Origin: CAZLXG01 sp964563585
GTDB lineage: Bacteria > Bacteroidota > Bacteroidia > Flavobacteriales > Flavobacteriaceae
Direction of reading: 5' to 3'
Assembly: GCA_964563585.1 (NCBI GenBank)
Contig: CAZLXG010000041.1
Coordinates: 1-19,767 of the forward strand
DNA: 19,767 nucleotides
The notes beneath the pieces were generated by a model. The model was not told the origin of the DNA and did not search any database. It worked only from the letters and a program-made list of their open reading frames with translations. Positions 7,055-15,400 of this stretch are shown one piece after another. How positions within the stretch are numbered: position 1 is the stretch's first letter; every line of letters starts with the position of its first letter. A program made the translations under genes and the position numbers.

Positions 7055-7086
7055 AACTTCTTTTAGTAACTGAAAAATCGAAACAA

Positions 7087-7434
7087 TTATTTATCCGACC
7101 ATACAGCGAGCTCATTTCCTGTTGGGTCAATAAAATGAAATCTTCGTCCACCAGGAAAAGAAAATATATCTTTTGAGATTGTGCCTTTGGCTTTTATTAT
7201 TTCACCTTTAATGTAATCAAGATTATCATAAAATAAAACAATGAGAACACCATTTACAATTTCATTGTCTGTTTTTTCAAATCCGCCTTGGAGACCACTT
7301 TCTGAAAATGCTATATAATCTGGACCATAATCTGTAAAATTCCAACCAAATGAAAGGTTGTAAAATTTCTTTATTTGTTCTAAGTTATTGGCTTTGAATT
7401 CAATATAATTTATATGGTTATTTTTAATGTTCAT
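7087..7434 (-). CDS. VOC (glyoxalase/bleomycin-resistance/dioxygenase fold) family protein
   Basis: A single-domain 115-residue protein with two beta-alpha-beta-beta-beta halves. The first opens with HINYIEFKANNLEQIKKFYN and leads to FGWNFTDYG; the second contains DNLDYIKGEIIKAKG and ends in the typical DPTGNELAVW (103-112), whose Glu is a common metal ligand of the fold. VOC proteins include glyoxalase I, dioxygenases and antibiotic-binding proteins; the sequence does not show which applies. It starts 38 bases after the stop of the acyl-CoA dehydrogenase gene on the same strand, so the two may be co-transcribed, and a strong terminator follows. Length is normal for a one-domain VOC protein acting as a dimer. 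Confidence 0.85.
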   Translation of the reverse strand: MNIKNNHINYIEFKANNLEQIKKFYNLSFGWNFTDYGPDYIAFSESGLQGGFEKTDNEIVNGVLIVLFYDNLDYIKGEIIKAKGTISKDIFSFPGGRRFHFIDPTGNELAVWSDK

Positions 7435-7472
7435 TGTAATTGTATTCTAGTTCATCTTTTATAGATAATCTT

Positions 7473-8651
7473 TTACTTAAACGCATTTAATCCAGTAATA
7501 TCTAAACCAGTAATTAGTAAATGAATATCATGAGTGCCTTCATAAGTAATAACGCTTTCTAAATTCATGGAGTGGCGCATAATACTATATTCGCCAGAAA
7601 TCCCCATGCCACCAAGCATTTGTCGTGCTTCGCGAGCAATAGTAATTGCCATATCAACATTATTGCGTTTTGCCATAGATATTTGTGCCGATGTTGCAGT
7701 TCCATTATTGCGCATTACACCTAATTTCCAAGCCAATAATTGTGCTTTGGTAATTTCGGTAATCATTTCAGCTAGTTTTTTTTGTTGTAGTTGAAATTGC
7801 CCAATAGGTTTTCCAAATTGTATACGTTCTTTACTATAACGTAAGGCAGTGTCGTAGCAATCCATTGCTGCGCCAATTGCACCCCAAGCAATACCATAAC
7901 GTGCAGAATCTAAACAACCAAGTGGTGCGCCTAAACCAGATTTGTTTGGTAATAAATTTTCTTTAGGCACTTTTACGTTATCAAAAATAAGCTCGCCAGT
8001 TGCACTTGCACGAAGCGACCATTTATTATGTGTTTCTGGTGTTGAAAAACCTTCCATACCACGCTCAACAATTAATCCATGAATTCTGCCTTCTTCATTT
8101 TTTGCCCAAACTACAGCAACTTGTGCAAAAGGTGCATTACTAATCCACATTTTTGCACCATTTAAAAGATAATGGTCGCCCATATCTTTAAAATTGGTTG
8201 TCATTCCCGAAGGATTACTACCATGGTCAGGTTCAGTTAATCCAAAACAACCCATCCATTCACCGCTTGCTAGTTTTGGTAAATACTTTTTGCGTTGCTC
8301 TTCATTTCCATATTTCCAAATGGGATACATAACCAAAGATGATTGTACCGATGCTGTACTACGTACACCAGAATCGCCACGTTCAATTTCCTGCATTATT
8401 AAACCGTAACTAATTTGGTCTAATCCTGCGCCGCCATATTCTTCTGGTATGTATGGACCAAAAGCACCAATTTCTGCCAAACCATTTATAATTTGGGTTG
8501 GGAATTCTGCTTTTTGAGCATAGTCTTCTATAATTGGAGAAACCTCTCGTTTTACCCAACTTCTTGCTGCATCTCGAACTAATTTATGTTCGTCTGATAG
8601 TAATTCGTCTATATTGTAATAATCTGGAGCTTCAAATAAATCTGGTTTCAT
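7473..8651 (-). CDS. gcdH: Acyl-CoA dehydrogenase, glutaryl-CoA dehydrogenase type
   Basis: The 392-residue enzyme follows glutaryl-CoA dehydrogenase closely along its length: RSTASVQSSLVMYP (R97 falls where GCDH has its substrate-carboxylate Arg), MGCFGLTEPDHGSNP (133-147, FAD/substrate loop), WSLRASATGE, SARYGIAWGAIGA, and TYEGTHDIHLLITG near the C terminus with the catalytic base Glu371. Known GCDHs oxidise and decarboxylate glutaryl-CoA to crotonyl-CoA in lysine and tryptophan breakdown, using FAD and an electron-transfer flavoprotein. The protein is cytosolic, full length and appears intact. No other lysine-degradation gene lies nearby; a VOC protein follows on the same strand. A related acyl-CoA substrate is possible, but the GCDH subgroup assignment is strong. 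Confidence 0.88.
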   Translation of the reverse strand: MKPDLFEAPDYYNIDELLSDEHKLVRDAARSWVKREVSPIIEDYAQKAEFPTQIINGLAEIGAFGPYIPEEYGGAGLDQISYGLIMQEIERGDSGVRSTASVQSSLVMYPIWKYGNEEQRKKYLPKLASGEWMGCFGLTEPDHGSNPSGMTTNFKDMGDHYLLNGAKMWISNAPFAQVAVVWAKNEEGRIHGLIVERGMEGFSTPETHNKWSLRASATGELIFDNVKVPKENLLPNKSGLGAPLGCLDSARYGIAWGAIGAAMDCYDTALRYSKERIQFGKPIGQFQLQQKKLAEMITEITKAQLLAWKLGVMRNNGTATSAQISMAKRNNVDMAITIAREARQMLGGMGISGEYSIMRHSMNLESVITYEGTHDIHLLITGLDITGLNAFK

Positions 8652-8720
8652 AATCGTAATTTTAAAAGAAAATAATCAATAAATTATTTCTTTTATTAAG
8701 AATTCATCATTTTTTATGCT

Positions 8721-8728
8721 CAAATTTA
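8721..8728 (-). promoter_or_regulatory. Possible -7 box for the glutaryl-CoA dehydrogenase gene
   Basis: The minus strand reads TAAATTTG, an exact fit to the Bacteroidota -7 consensus TAnnTTTG, about 70 bases before the start codon. No TTG is found at the expected -33 position, so support is partial. Confidence 0.35.
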
Positions 8729-8747
8729 ATTAATCTTTATAATCTAA

Positions 8748-9464
8748 TTACATTTTTAAGTAGAAATCTTTGGTAAGATTTATATAACCTTGTGTGTATT
8801 GATGTCTTTCAGTTTCAATAATAAGTTCATTACTTTCTATATCGCTTTTGCGGAAAGAAAACTCTAAAAGGCTTCGTTTTATTTCAGAAGTTGGATTTCC
8901 TTTTACATGCAAAATTTTATTTGTGAATAACTTTACTTCTGAGGCTAATTGAATAAATCTATTTTCTTCTTTAAATGGAATAATAACTGAAAAAATCCCA
9001 TCATCAGATAATAATTTCGAAACACTATCTACTAAATGCCCGAAAGGCATGGCATCAGAAAAACGTGCTAAATCACGTTGTTTGTTTCCTGTTTTATAAT
9101 TTTCAGAGTAGAATGGCGGATTGGAAATAATCAAATCATATTTATTTTCTATTTCTTCCACAAATTCTTCTAAAGATGCATGATAACAGAATAACCTATC
9201 TCCCCAAGCAGATAGTTCGAAATTTTCTACACATTGCTCGTAAGCATTATCATCAATTTCAATAGCATCAATAAGTTCAGTATTGCTACGTTGTGCTAAC
9301 ATAAGTGATAAAATTCCTGTTCCTGCACCAATATCTAGAATTGAAGCTAAAGAGTTTTCAACAGTCGCCCAAGCACCAAGTAAAACGGCATCAGTGCCAA
9401 TTTTCATAGCACATTTTTCTTGATTGATGATAAATTCTTTAAAAAGAAAAGGTTGGTTTGACAT
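8748..9464 (-). CDS. trmN6: tRNA1(Val) adenine(37)-N6-methyltransferase
   Basis: The 238-residue protein is a class I SAM-dependent methyltransferase. It has the N-terminal signature FKEFIINQEKCAMKIGTDA followed by VLLGAWA, motif I DIGAGTG (44-50), an acidic residue pair after motif II (IEIDDNAYEQC), and the catalytic NPPF (115-118) of N6-adenine methyltransferases. This arrangement is that of TrmN6/YfiC, which methylates A37 of tRNA1(Val) in E. coli. It acts in the cytoplasm. The gene is upstream of the acyl-CoA dehydrogenase on the same strand, with 96 bases between, and divergent from the four-helix-bundle gene at 9567. Length and motifs are normal. The tRNA substrate in this organism is inferred from the family. 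Confidence 0.9.
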   Translation of the reverse strand: MSNQPFLFKEFIINQEKCAMKIGTDAVLLGAWATVENSLASILDIGAGTGILSLMLAQRSNTELIDAIEIDDNAYEQCVENFELSAWGDRLFCYHASLEEFVEEIENKYDLIISNPPFYSENYKTGNKQRDLARFSDAMPFGHLVDSVSKLLSDDGIFSVIIPFKEENRFIQLASEVKLFTNKILHVKGNPTSEIKRSLLEFSFRKSDIESNELIIETERHQYTQGYINLTKDFYLKM

Positions 9465-9566
9465 ATTTTTTTTAATTTTAAAAATATAATAAAATTTACG
9501 TTTTTTAGTTCTGTAATTTGCTAAATGCTCGTATATATATTATTGATAAACTAAATTTATTACTCT

Positions 9567-10016
9567 ATGGGATATTCAAACAAATTTTCAAACAAATTAA
9601 ATGATTTATTAAATATAAATTATGAGGTTGAGAAAATTTATCTTGAAATATTTAAAAGTATTTCTAATGAGGCAATGAAACGATTTTTTAAAGAAAGACA
9701 AATTAAAAGAAATGAATTTAGTGCAGAATTAAGAAATGAAATTTCTAAACATAATATTGCTCCACAGTCTGTTAATGTATTAAGTAAATATTATAATCAA
9801 GATCAAGTAAATAATAGAAAAAAGGATTTTTCAGATAATAAAGATTATCTATTATTTGAAGTTCTTAAGTTAAAAAAGGAAAGCATTGATAAGTATAATG
9901 AACTTTTAAGAGAAAACAGTTTGCCGCTTTCGTTATGTAGAGCTTTAGTAAAACAAAGAGATAATATTCAAGATACCATGAGAGTTTTAGATAGAGAAAA
10001 CATACTTATTGCTTAA
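9567..10016 (+). CDS. Four-helix-bundle protein resembling the DUF2383/PA2169 family
   Basis: The 149-residue protein is almost entirely helical and charged. Its pattern is that of DUF2383 (ferritin-like four-helix bundle): LNDLLNINYEVEKIYLEIFK, then MKRFFKERQIKRNEFSAEL, later LLFEVLKLKKESIDKYNELL and LPLSLCRALVKQRDNIQDTM. No signal peptide is present. The family is of unknown function, and metal binding is not assured since the usual Glu/His iron ligands are not clearly conserved here. It is the only plus-strand gene among minus-strand neighbours. Its stop codon overlaps that of rimM by three bases. The family call is from pattern resemblance and is moderately sure. Confidence 0.62.
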   Translation: MGYSNKFSNKLNDLLNINYEVEKIYLEIFKSISNEAMKRFFKERQIKRNEFSAELRNEISKHNIAPQSVNVLSKYYNQDQVNNRKKDFSDNKDYLLFEVLKLKKESIDKYNELLRENSLPLSLCRALVKQRDNIQDTMRVLDRENILIA

Positions 10017-10543
10017 TTTGTTAAGTATAAATCAATCAATCCTTCTGGAGTTTCAACTAAAATAGTTTTATTTTCTTTATCAACTTTTATAATAAAATCG
10101 TCATTCATCGGAATTAATATTTCTACACCATTTCTATCAATTTCAAAAAGAGATTGCGTAGTTGTATCGTTAATGCCTGTAATAATTCCAACAGTTCCAT
10201 AATTTACATCTTCAACAGTAAAGTTCATAATTTCATGAAAGTAGAACTTATCACCTTCTAGTTTTGGTAATAAATCTAGAGGTAGATATAAATCACTTTT
10301 CATTATGGCATCAGCATCAGCTTCTGTCTTAACATCCTCAAATTTAATACGAAGTAATGAAGATTTATGGAGTTGAGAATGTTCTACAAAAAAAGGAACT
10401 AAGTTATTTCGTAGTTCTAAAAAAACAGCATCTAGGTTTTCGTAAATATAAGGTTCATCGGTGTCTAGCTTTGCTAGAATTTCACCTTTAAAACTGTATT
10501 TTTTTACAATTTTCCCTAAATAAAAACAATCTTTTTTTTGCAT
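10013..10543 (-). CDS. rimM: Ribosome maturation factor RimM
   Basis: The 176-residue protein has the RimM N-terminal beta-barrel (CFYLGKIVKKYSFKGEILAK at residues 6-25, with the usual Gly near GEILAKL) and the C-terminal PRC-barrel from about residue 98 (FYFHEIMNFTVEDV, GTVGIITGINDT, LIPMNDDFIIKVD). RimM binds ribosomal protein uS19 and assists maturation of the 3' domain of 16S rRNA. It is encoded directly after rpsP on the same strand, the common rpsP-rimM order. A strong hairpin with a T tract separates the two, so rimM probably depends on read-through or processing. Its 3' end overlaps the convergent gene at 9567-10016. Confidence 0.93.
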   Translation of the reverse strand: MQKKDCFYLGKIVKKYSFKGEILAKLDTDEPYIYENLDAVFLELRNNLVPFFVEHSQLHKSSLLRIKFEDVKTEADADAIMKSDLYLPLDLLPKLEGDKFYFHEIMNFTVEDVNYGTVGIITGINDTTTQSLFEIDRNGVEILIPMNDDFIIKVDKENKTILVETPEGLIDLYLTN

Positions 10544-10549
10544 GGTATT

Positions 10550-10588
10550 TTTAAAAATAAAAAACTCCGATAGTAGCTATCGGAGTTT
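10550..10588 (-). terminator. Strong terminator-like hairpin between rpsP and rimM
   Basis: A perfect 12-bp stem, AAACTCCGATAG with CTATCGGAGTTT, around a 3-base loop (10562-10588) is followed on the minus strand by TTTTTTATTTTT. It has the form of an intrinsic terminator, lies 22 bases after the rpsP stop, and ends just before the rimM start codon. It probably attenuates rimM relative to rpsP. Confidence 0.85.
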
Positions 10589-10610
10589 AAAAGTATAAAA
10601 AATAAATGTT

Positions 10611-11114
10611 TTATTCTTCTTCGTTTGAAGCTTCAGTTGTTTCTTTAGCAACTTCTTCTTCAACTACAGGTGCAGTGGCTGCAATTCTTGCATCGTTTAC
10701 TGCTTTTTCTGCTTCAAAAGCTTTTGCTTTTGCATCTGCTTCAGCTTTAGCTAAATCATCAGTTTTAGCACCAATTTTTCCTGCTTTTTCATCTAACCAA
10801 GCTGTGAATTTTGCTTCTGCTTGCTCTTCAGTTAAAGCACCTTTTCTAACACCACCTGCAAGATGATTTTTTAATAATGCACCTTTATAAGATAACAACG
10901 TTTTTGCTGTATCTGTTGGTTGTGCACCATTTTGTAACCATTTTACTGCGCCATCAACATCTAATTCAATAGTTGCTGGGTTTGTGTTTGGATTGTAAGC
11001 ACCTAATTTTTCTAAGTATTTACCATCTCTTTTTGAACGCGCATCTGCTGCAACTATCCAATAGTAAGGTTTTCCTTTTTTACCGTGTCTTTGTAATCTA
11101 ATTTTTACTGGCAT
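10611..11114 (-). CDS. rpsP: 30S ribosomal protein bS16 with long C-terminal extension
   Basis: Residues 1-80 are standard bS16: MPVKIRLQRHGKKGKPYYWI, ADARSKRDGKYLEKLGAYNP, then a segment ending in AVKWLQNGAQPTDTA. bS16 binds 16S rRNA early in small-subunit assembly. The protein is 167 residues, about twice the size of E. coli bS16 (82). The extra part (from about residue 100) is rich in Ala, Glu and Lys, probably a charged helix, ending in an acidic EEEVAKETTEASNEEE tail. Such extensions are usual in Bacteroidota. The gene has a textbook promoter at 11162-11190 and is followed by a hairpin and rimM. Confidence 0.97.
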   Translation of the reverse strand: MPVKIRLQRHGKKGKPYYWIVAADARSKRDGKYLEKLGAYNPNTNPATIELDVDGAVKWLQNGAQPTDTAKTLLSYKGALLKNHLAGGVRKGALTEEQAEAKFTAWLDEKAGKIGAKTDDLAKAEADAKAKAFEAEKAVNDARIAATAPVVEEEVAKETTEASNEEE

Positions 11115-11129
11115 AATAATTAATTATTT

Positions 11130-11144
11130 GAGGTTCTCGACCTC
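11130..11144 (-). promoter_or_regulatory. Small hairpin in the rpsP leader
   Basis: GAGGT and ACCTC pair around a 5-base loop in the roughly 40-nt 5' leader, 15 bases before the rpsP start codon. It is the only GC-rich element there. It could influence translation of rpsP; autoregulation by bS16 is only a guess. Confidence 0.4.
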
Positions 11145-11161
11145 GGTTATTAATGAGAGCG

Positions 11162-11190
11162 CAAAGATACTATATTTTTTGAATTCACAA
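11162..11190 (-). promoter_or_regulatory. Bacteroidota-type promoter of rpsP
   Basis: On the minus strand TTG (11188-11190) is followed after 18 bases by TATCTTTG (11162-11169), an exact match to the -7 consensus TAnnTTTG. Transcription would start near 11156, giving a leader of about 40 bases. Confidence 0.85.
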
Positions 11191-11257
11191 TGCTTTTTTT
11201 GTTTTCAAATCTAATATTTTAATGTTGATTTTCAGTGACTTAAATCAATCGTAAAAA

Positions 11258-12325
11258 TTAAAATAAAAGGCAGACTGGAGAAGGTAAGTCTGTAGTATCT
11301 AAAAATGTTAATTTCCCTGTACTTGAATCAATTCTAAAAACAGATATATTATGACTTTTCTGGTTGGCTACTAATAAGAATTTACCAGTTGGGTCAATAG
11401 TGAAATTACGAGGCCAATCACCATGAACAGATATATTCTGTATTTTATTTAAGACTCCTGTTTTAATATTCCTTTTAAAAACAACAATTGTGTTTTCACC
11501 TCTATTGGAGCCATATAAGAAATCTTCATTTTTTGATAAATGTATGTCTGCACAATAACTATCACCTTTAAAATCATCACTTAAAGTTGAAATATTTTCC
11601 AATAATTCAAATTTGTTATTTGTCTTTTTTCCAGATGTAATCGTGTTTGCATATTCATTAATAATGTATATAAACTGACCATCTTTTGTTAAAGAAAAAT
11701 GTCTTGGACCTGTATTATCTGTCATTTCAATAATAGATGAAGTAACTAATTCGTAGTCTTTTTTATTATTAGTTAATTGGTATTTGTAAACGCCATTTTT
11801 ACCTAGATCGGAAATATATAAGTTGTCTTTATAAAATTGAGCAGAATGTGCATGCGAAACTATACTGTCAATATTATGGTTTAATATTTGAAAAGATTCA
11901 TTTAAAGAACCATCATTTTTTATGGTATAAAGTGATGCATTTCCACCAGTATAATTTGAAACGATGGCTTTATTTCCTGATTCATTAACTGAAATATGAC
12001 AAGGATGTGCACCGTGAGTACTAACTATATTTAAAGATGTTAAACTCCCGTTTTCTTTAACTTTAAACGATGAAGTTGCTCCGTTTTCGTTTTCATTTAC
12101 TGCATAAATATAATTTTTGTCTGGAGAATATGTTAAATAGGATGGGTTTTCAGAGATTGCAGCTAGCTGTTTGCTTGTTAGTTCACCAGTTTCAGTATTA
12201 AATTGAAATTGATAAATCCCTTCACTATCACCGTTGGTGTAAGTCCCAACATATAAAGACGTATTAGGGTTAGCGCAATTTAATAAACATATTGTAATGC
12301 AGAATAAGAATAATTTGAATTTCAT
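11258..12325 (-). CDS. Lactonase family protein (7-bladed beta-propeller), probable lipoprotein
   Basis: The 355-residue protein has the repeating blade pattern of the YbhE-type 6-phosphogluconolactonase family: SLYVGTYTNGDSEGIYQFQF at the start, NPSYLTYSPDKNYIYAVNE, HPCHISVNESGNKAIVSNYT, HSAQFYKDNLYISDLG, GPRHFSLTKDGQFIYIINE and WPRNFTIDPTGKFLLVANQ. Enzymes of this family hydrolyse sugar lactones such as 6-phosphogluconolactone, but many members are uncharacterised. The N terminus has a hydrophobic segment ending LLNC (Cys17), which suggests lipoprotein processing. An exported location argues against the cytosolic pentose-phosphate role, so I give no symbol. It is divergent from dnaE, with 158 bases between. 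Confidence 0.85.
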   Translation of the reverse strand: MKFKLFLFCITICLLNCANPNTSLYVGTYTNGDSEGIYQFQFNTETGELTSKQLAAISENPSYLTYSPDKNYIYAVNENENGATSSFKVKENGSLTSLNIVSTHGAHPCHISVNESGNKAIVSNYTGGNASLYTIKNDGSLNESFQILNHNIDSIVSHAHSAQFYKDNLYISDLGKNGVYKYQLTNNKKDYELVTSSIIEMTDNTGPRHFSLTKDGQFIYIINEYANTITSGKKTNNKFELLENISTLSDDFKGDSYCADIHLSKNEDFLYGSNRGENTIVVFKRNIKTGVLNKIQNISVHGDWPRNFTIDPTGKFLLVANQKSHNISVFRIDSSTGKLTFLDTTDLPSPVCLLF

Positions 12326-12483
12326 AAGAAAATTTTAACGTCTAAATTAGAATAATTTATTGAAATAAAAATACAAATTTTTGTTTAAAACTTTTTCAGA
12401 AAAAAGCGAAATTTCTATGTATTTTTATACACTCCGTTTAAAACAACAAAACGACTTTACAGCAAACAACTTAACATTATTAA

Positions 12484-15400
12484 ATGTATTTAATTTTTGA
12501 TACTGAAACCACAGGATTACCAAAACGTTGGAACGCACCAATTACCGATACTGATAATTGGCCAAGGTGTATTCAAATTGCATGGCAATTGCACGATGAC
12601 ATGGGAAACTGTATCGAGCATCAAGATTATTTAGTACAACCAGAAGGTTTTAATATTCCGTATGATGCTGAGAAAATTCATGGAATTTCAACCGAATTAG
12701 CTCAAGAACAAGGTATTCCTTTAGCTAAAGTTTTAGAGAAATTTAATGATGTTTTAGGTAGAACCAAATTTGTAGTTGGTCAAAATGTAAAGTTTGATTT
12801 GAACATTATGGGAGCCGAGTTTGTGCGTGGTGATGTTGGAAACCAATTACAAGAATTACCAGTTTTAGATACGTGTACTGAACATACTGCAAATTTATGT
12901 CAGATTCCTGGTGGACGTTACGGCAAATTCAAATTGCCAACACTTACAGAGTTACATGAACATTTATTCAATAAACCATTTGGTGATGCGCATAATGCAA
13001 CTGCAGATGTGGAGGCAACAACACGTTGCTTTTTCGAGTTACTACGTTTAGGTGAATATACTAAGGAACAGTTAGATGTTCAACCAGATTATTTTCAGAG
13101 CTTTAATAAAGCTAACCCACAAATAATTGAGTTAATAGGCTTAAAGCATATTAATCTTAAAAAGGAAAGTGCTAAAATAAATGAGCGCATTCAAAAAGCA
13201 CAAACGAGTGCTGTTTCTACAGAAGAAATACAACAAAATATTTCAGAATTAGCCGATGTAGATTTTGTGCATTTGCATAACCATTCACAATTTTCAATTT
13301 TACAATCTACTATTAGTGTTAAAGATTTAGTTACCGTTGCTGCAGAACATAATATGGAAGCAGTTGCATTAACTGACCACGCAAATATGATGGGTGCGTT
13401 TCATTTTGTAAACGCAACAAATAGCCATAATAAATTTGTAAAAGAAAAGAATGCTGAAGCTTTAGAAAAAGGAGAAATACCTACAGCCAAAGAAATAAAA
13501 CCTATTATTGGTTGCGAGTTTTTTGTTTGTGAAGACCATTTAGATAAAAGCAGAAAAGACAATGGTTATCAAATCGTATTGTTGGCAAAAACCAAAAATG
13601 GCTATCATAATTTGGCAAAACTTTCTTCGCATGCCTATACAAAAGGGTTTTATTATGTGCCAAGAATTGACAGAAAACTAATTCAGGAATACAAAGAAGA
13701 TTTAATTGTATTAACAGGGAATTTATACGGCGAAGTGCCAAGTAAAGTCCTAAATATTGGAGAGAATCAAGCAGAAGAAGCTTTGTTGTGGTGGAAAAAT
13801 GAGTTTGGAGACGATTTGTATATCGAACTTATGCGACATAATCAAGAAGATGAAAATCGTGTAAATCCAACGTTAATAAAATTTTCAAAACAACATCAAA
13901 TAAAACTTATTGCCACAAATAATACTTACTATTGTAAACAAGATGATGCCAATGCACATGATATTTTGTTATGTGTAAAAGAAGGTGAAAAGCAAGCAAC
14001 ACCAATTGGTCGCGGACGTGGTTATCGTTATGGATTACCAAATCAAGAATACTATTTCAAGTCTCCAGACGAGATGAAAACCTTGTTTAAAGATGTGCCA
14101 GAATCTATTAGTAATATTCAAGAAGTAGTCGATAAAATTGAGCATTATCAATTAGCGCGGGAAGTTTTACTACCGAAGTTTGATATTCCAGATGAATTTA
14201 AAAAGGAAGAAGATTTATCCGATGGTGGTAAACGTGGAGAAAATGCATATTTAAATCATATCACTTACGAAGGCGCAAAAAAACGTTATCCAGAACTTAC
14301 GGATGACATTAAAGAACGCATCGATTTTGAACTAAGCGTGATTGAAAACACAGGTTATCCAGGGTATTTTTTAATTGTTGAAGATTTTATTCGGGAAGCC
14401 CGAAATATGGATGTATCGGTTGGTCCTGGTCGTGGTTCTGCTGCAGGTTCGGTGGTTGCGTATTGCTTAAAAATCACGAATATAGACCCTTTAAAGTATA
14501 ATTTACTTTTTGAGCGTTTCTTAAATCCAGATAGGATTAGTATGCCGGATATCGATATCGATTTTGATGATGAAGGCAGAAGCCGTGTAATGGATTATGT
14601 AATTGATAAATACGGAAGTAACCAAGTTGCGCAGATTATTACTTATGGAACCATGGCTGCAAAATCTTCTATTCGAGATACAGCGCGTGTTTTAGATTTG
14701 CCATTATTTGATGCCGATAGAATTGCAAAACTGATTCCAACCATGTCTAAATTGAATAAGATTTTTGGTTTAGATGAAAAAGAATTAAGTAAGAAATTTA
14801 GAGCAGAAGATTTAGAAAAAGTAAATCAATTACTTAATATTTCTGATGGTGACGATTTAGAAGCTGAAACCATAAACCTAGCTAGAACACTAGAAGGTTC
14901 GGTTCGTAATACAGGAATTCATGCCTGTGGCGTTATTATCACACCAGACGATATTACAAAGTTTGTTCCTGTAGCAACCGCCAAAGATTCCGATTTGTAT
15001 GTCACCCAATTTGATAACTCCGTTGTTGAGGATGCGGGTTTATTAAAAATGGATTTCTTGGGGTTAAAAACATTAACCTTAATTAAGGACACCGTAAAAA
15101 TAGTTAAGGCGAAACATGATATTTTACTCGACCCAGATACATTTCCTTTAGATGATGAATTAACCTATGAGTTGTTTCAAAAAGGAGAAACCGTTGGTGT
15201 ATTCCAGTATGAATCTCCAGGAATGCAAAAACATCTTAAAGATTTAAAACCAACTGTTTTTGAAGATTTAATTGCCATGAATGCTTTGTATCGTCCAGGA
15301 CCCATGGAATATATTCCAAGTTTTGTACGCAGAAAACATGGCGATGAAGAGATTGAGTACGATTTGCCAGCAATGGAAGAATACTTAAAAGAAACCTATG

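Noticed and set aside
10606..10866. Plus-strand open frame opposite rpsP
   Set aside because: It is a Ser/Ala-rich shadow of the repetitive Ala/Glu tail of bS16 on the other strand, with no start context or homology pattern of its own.
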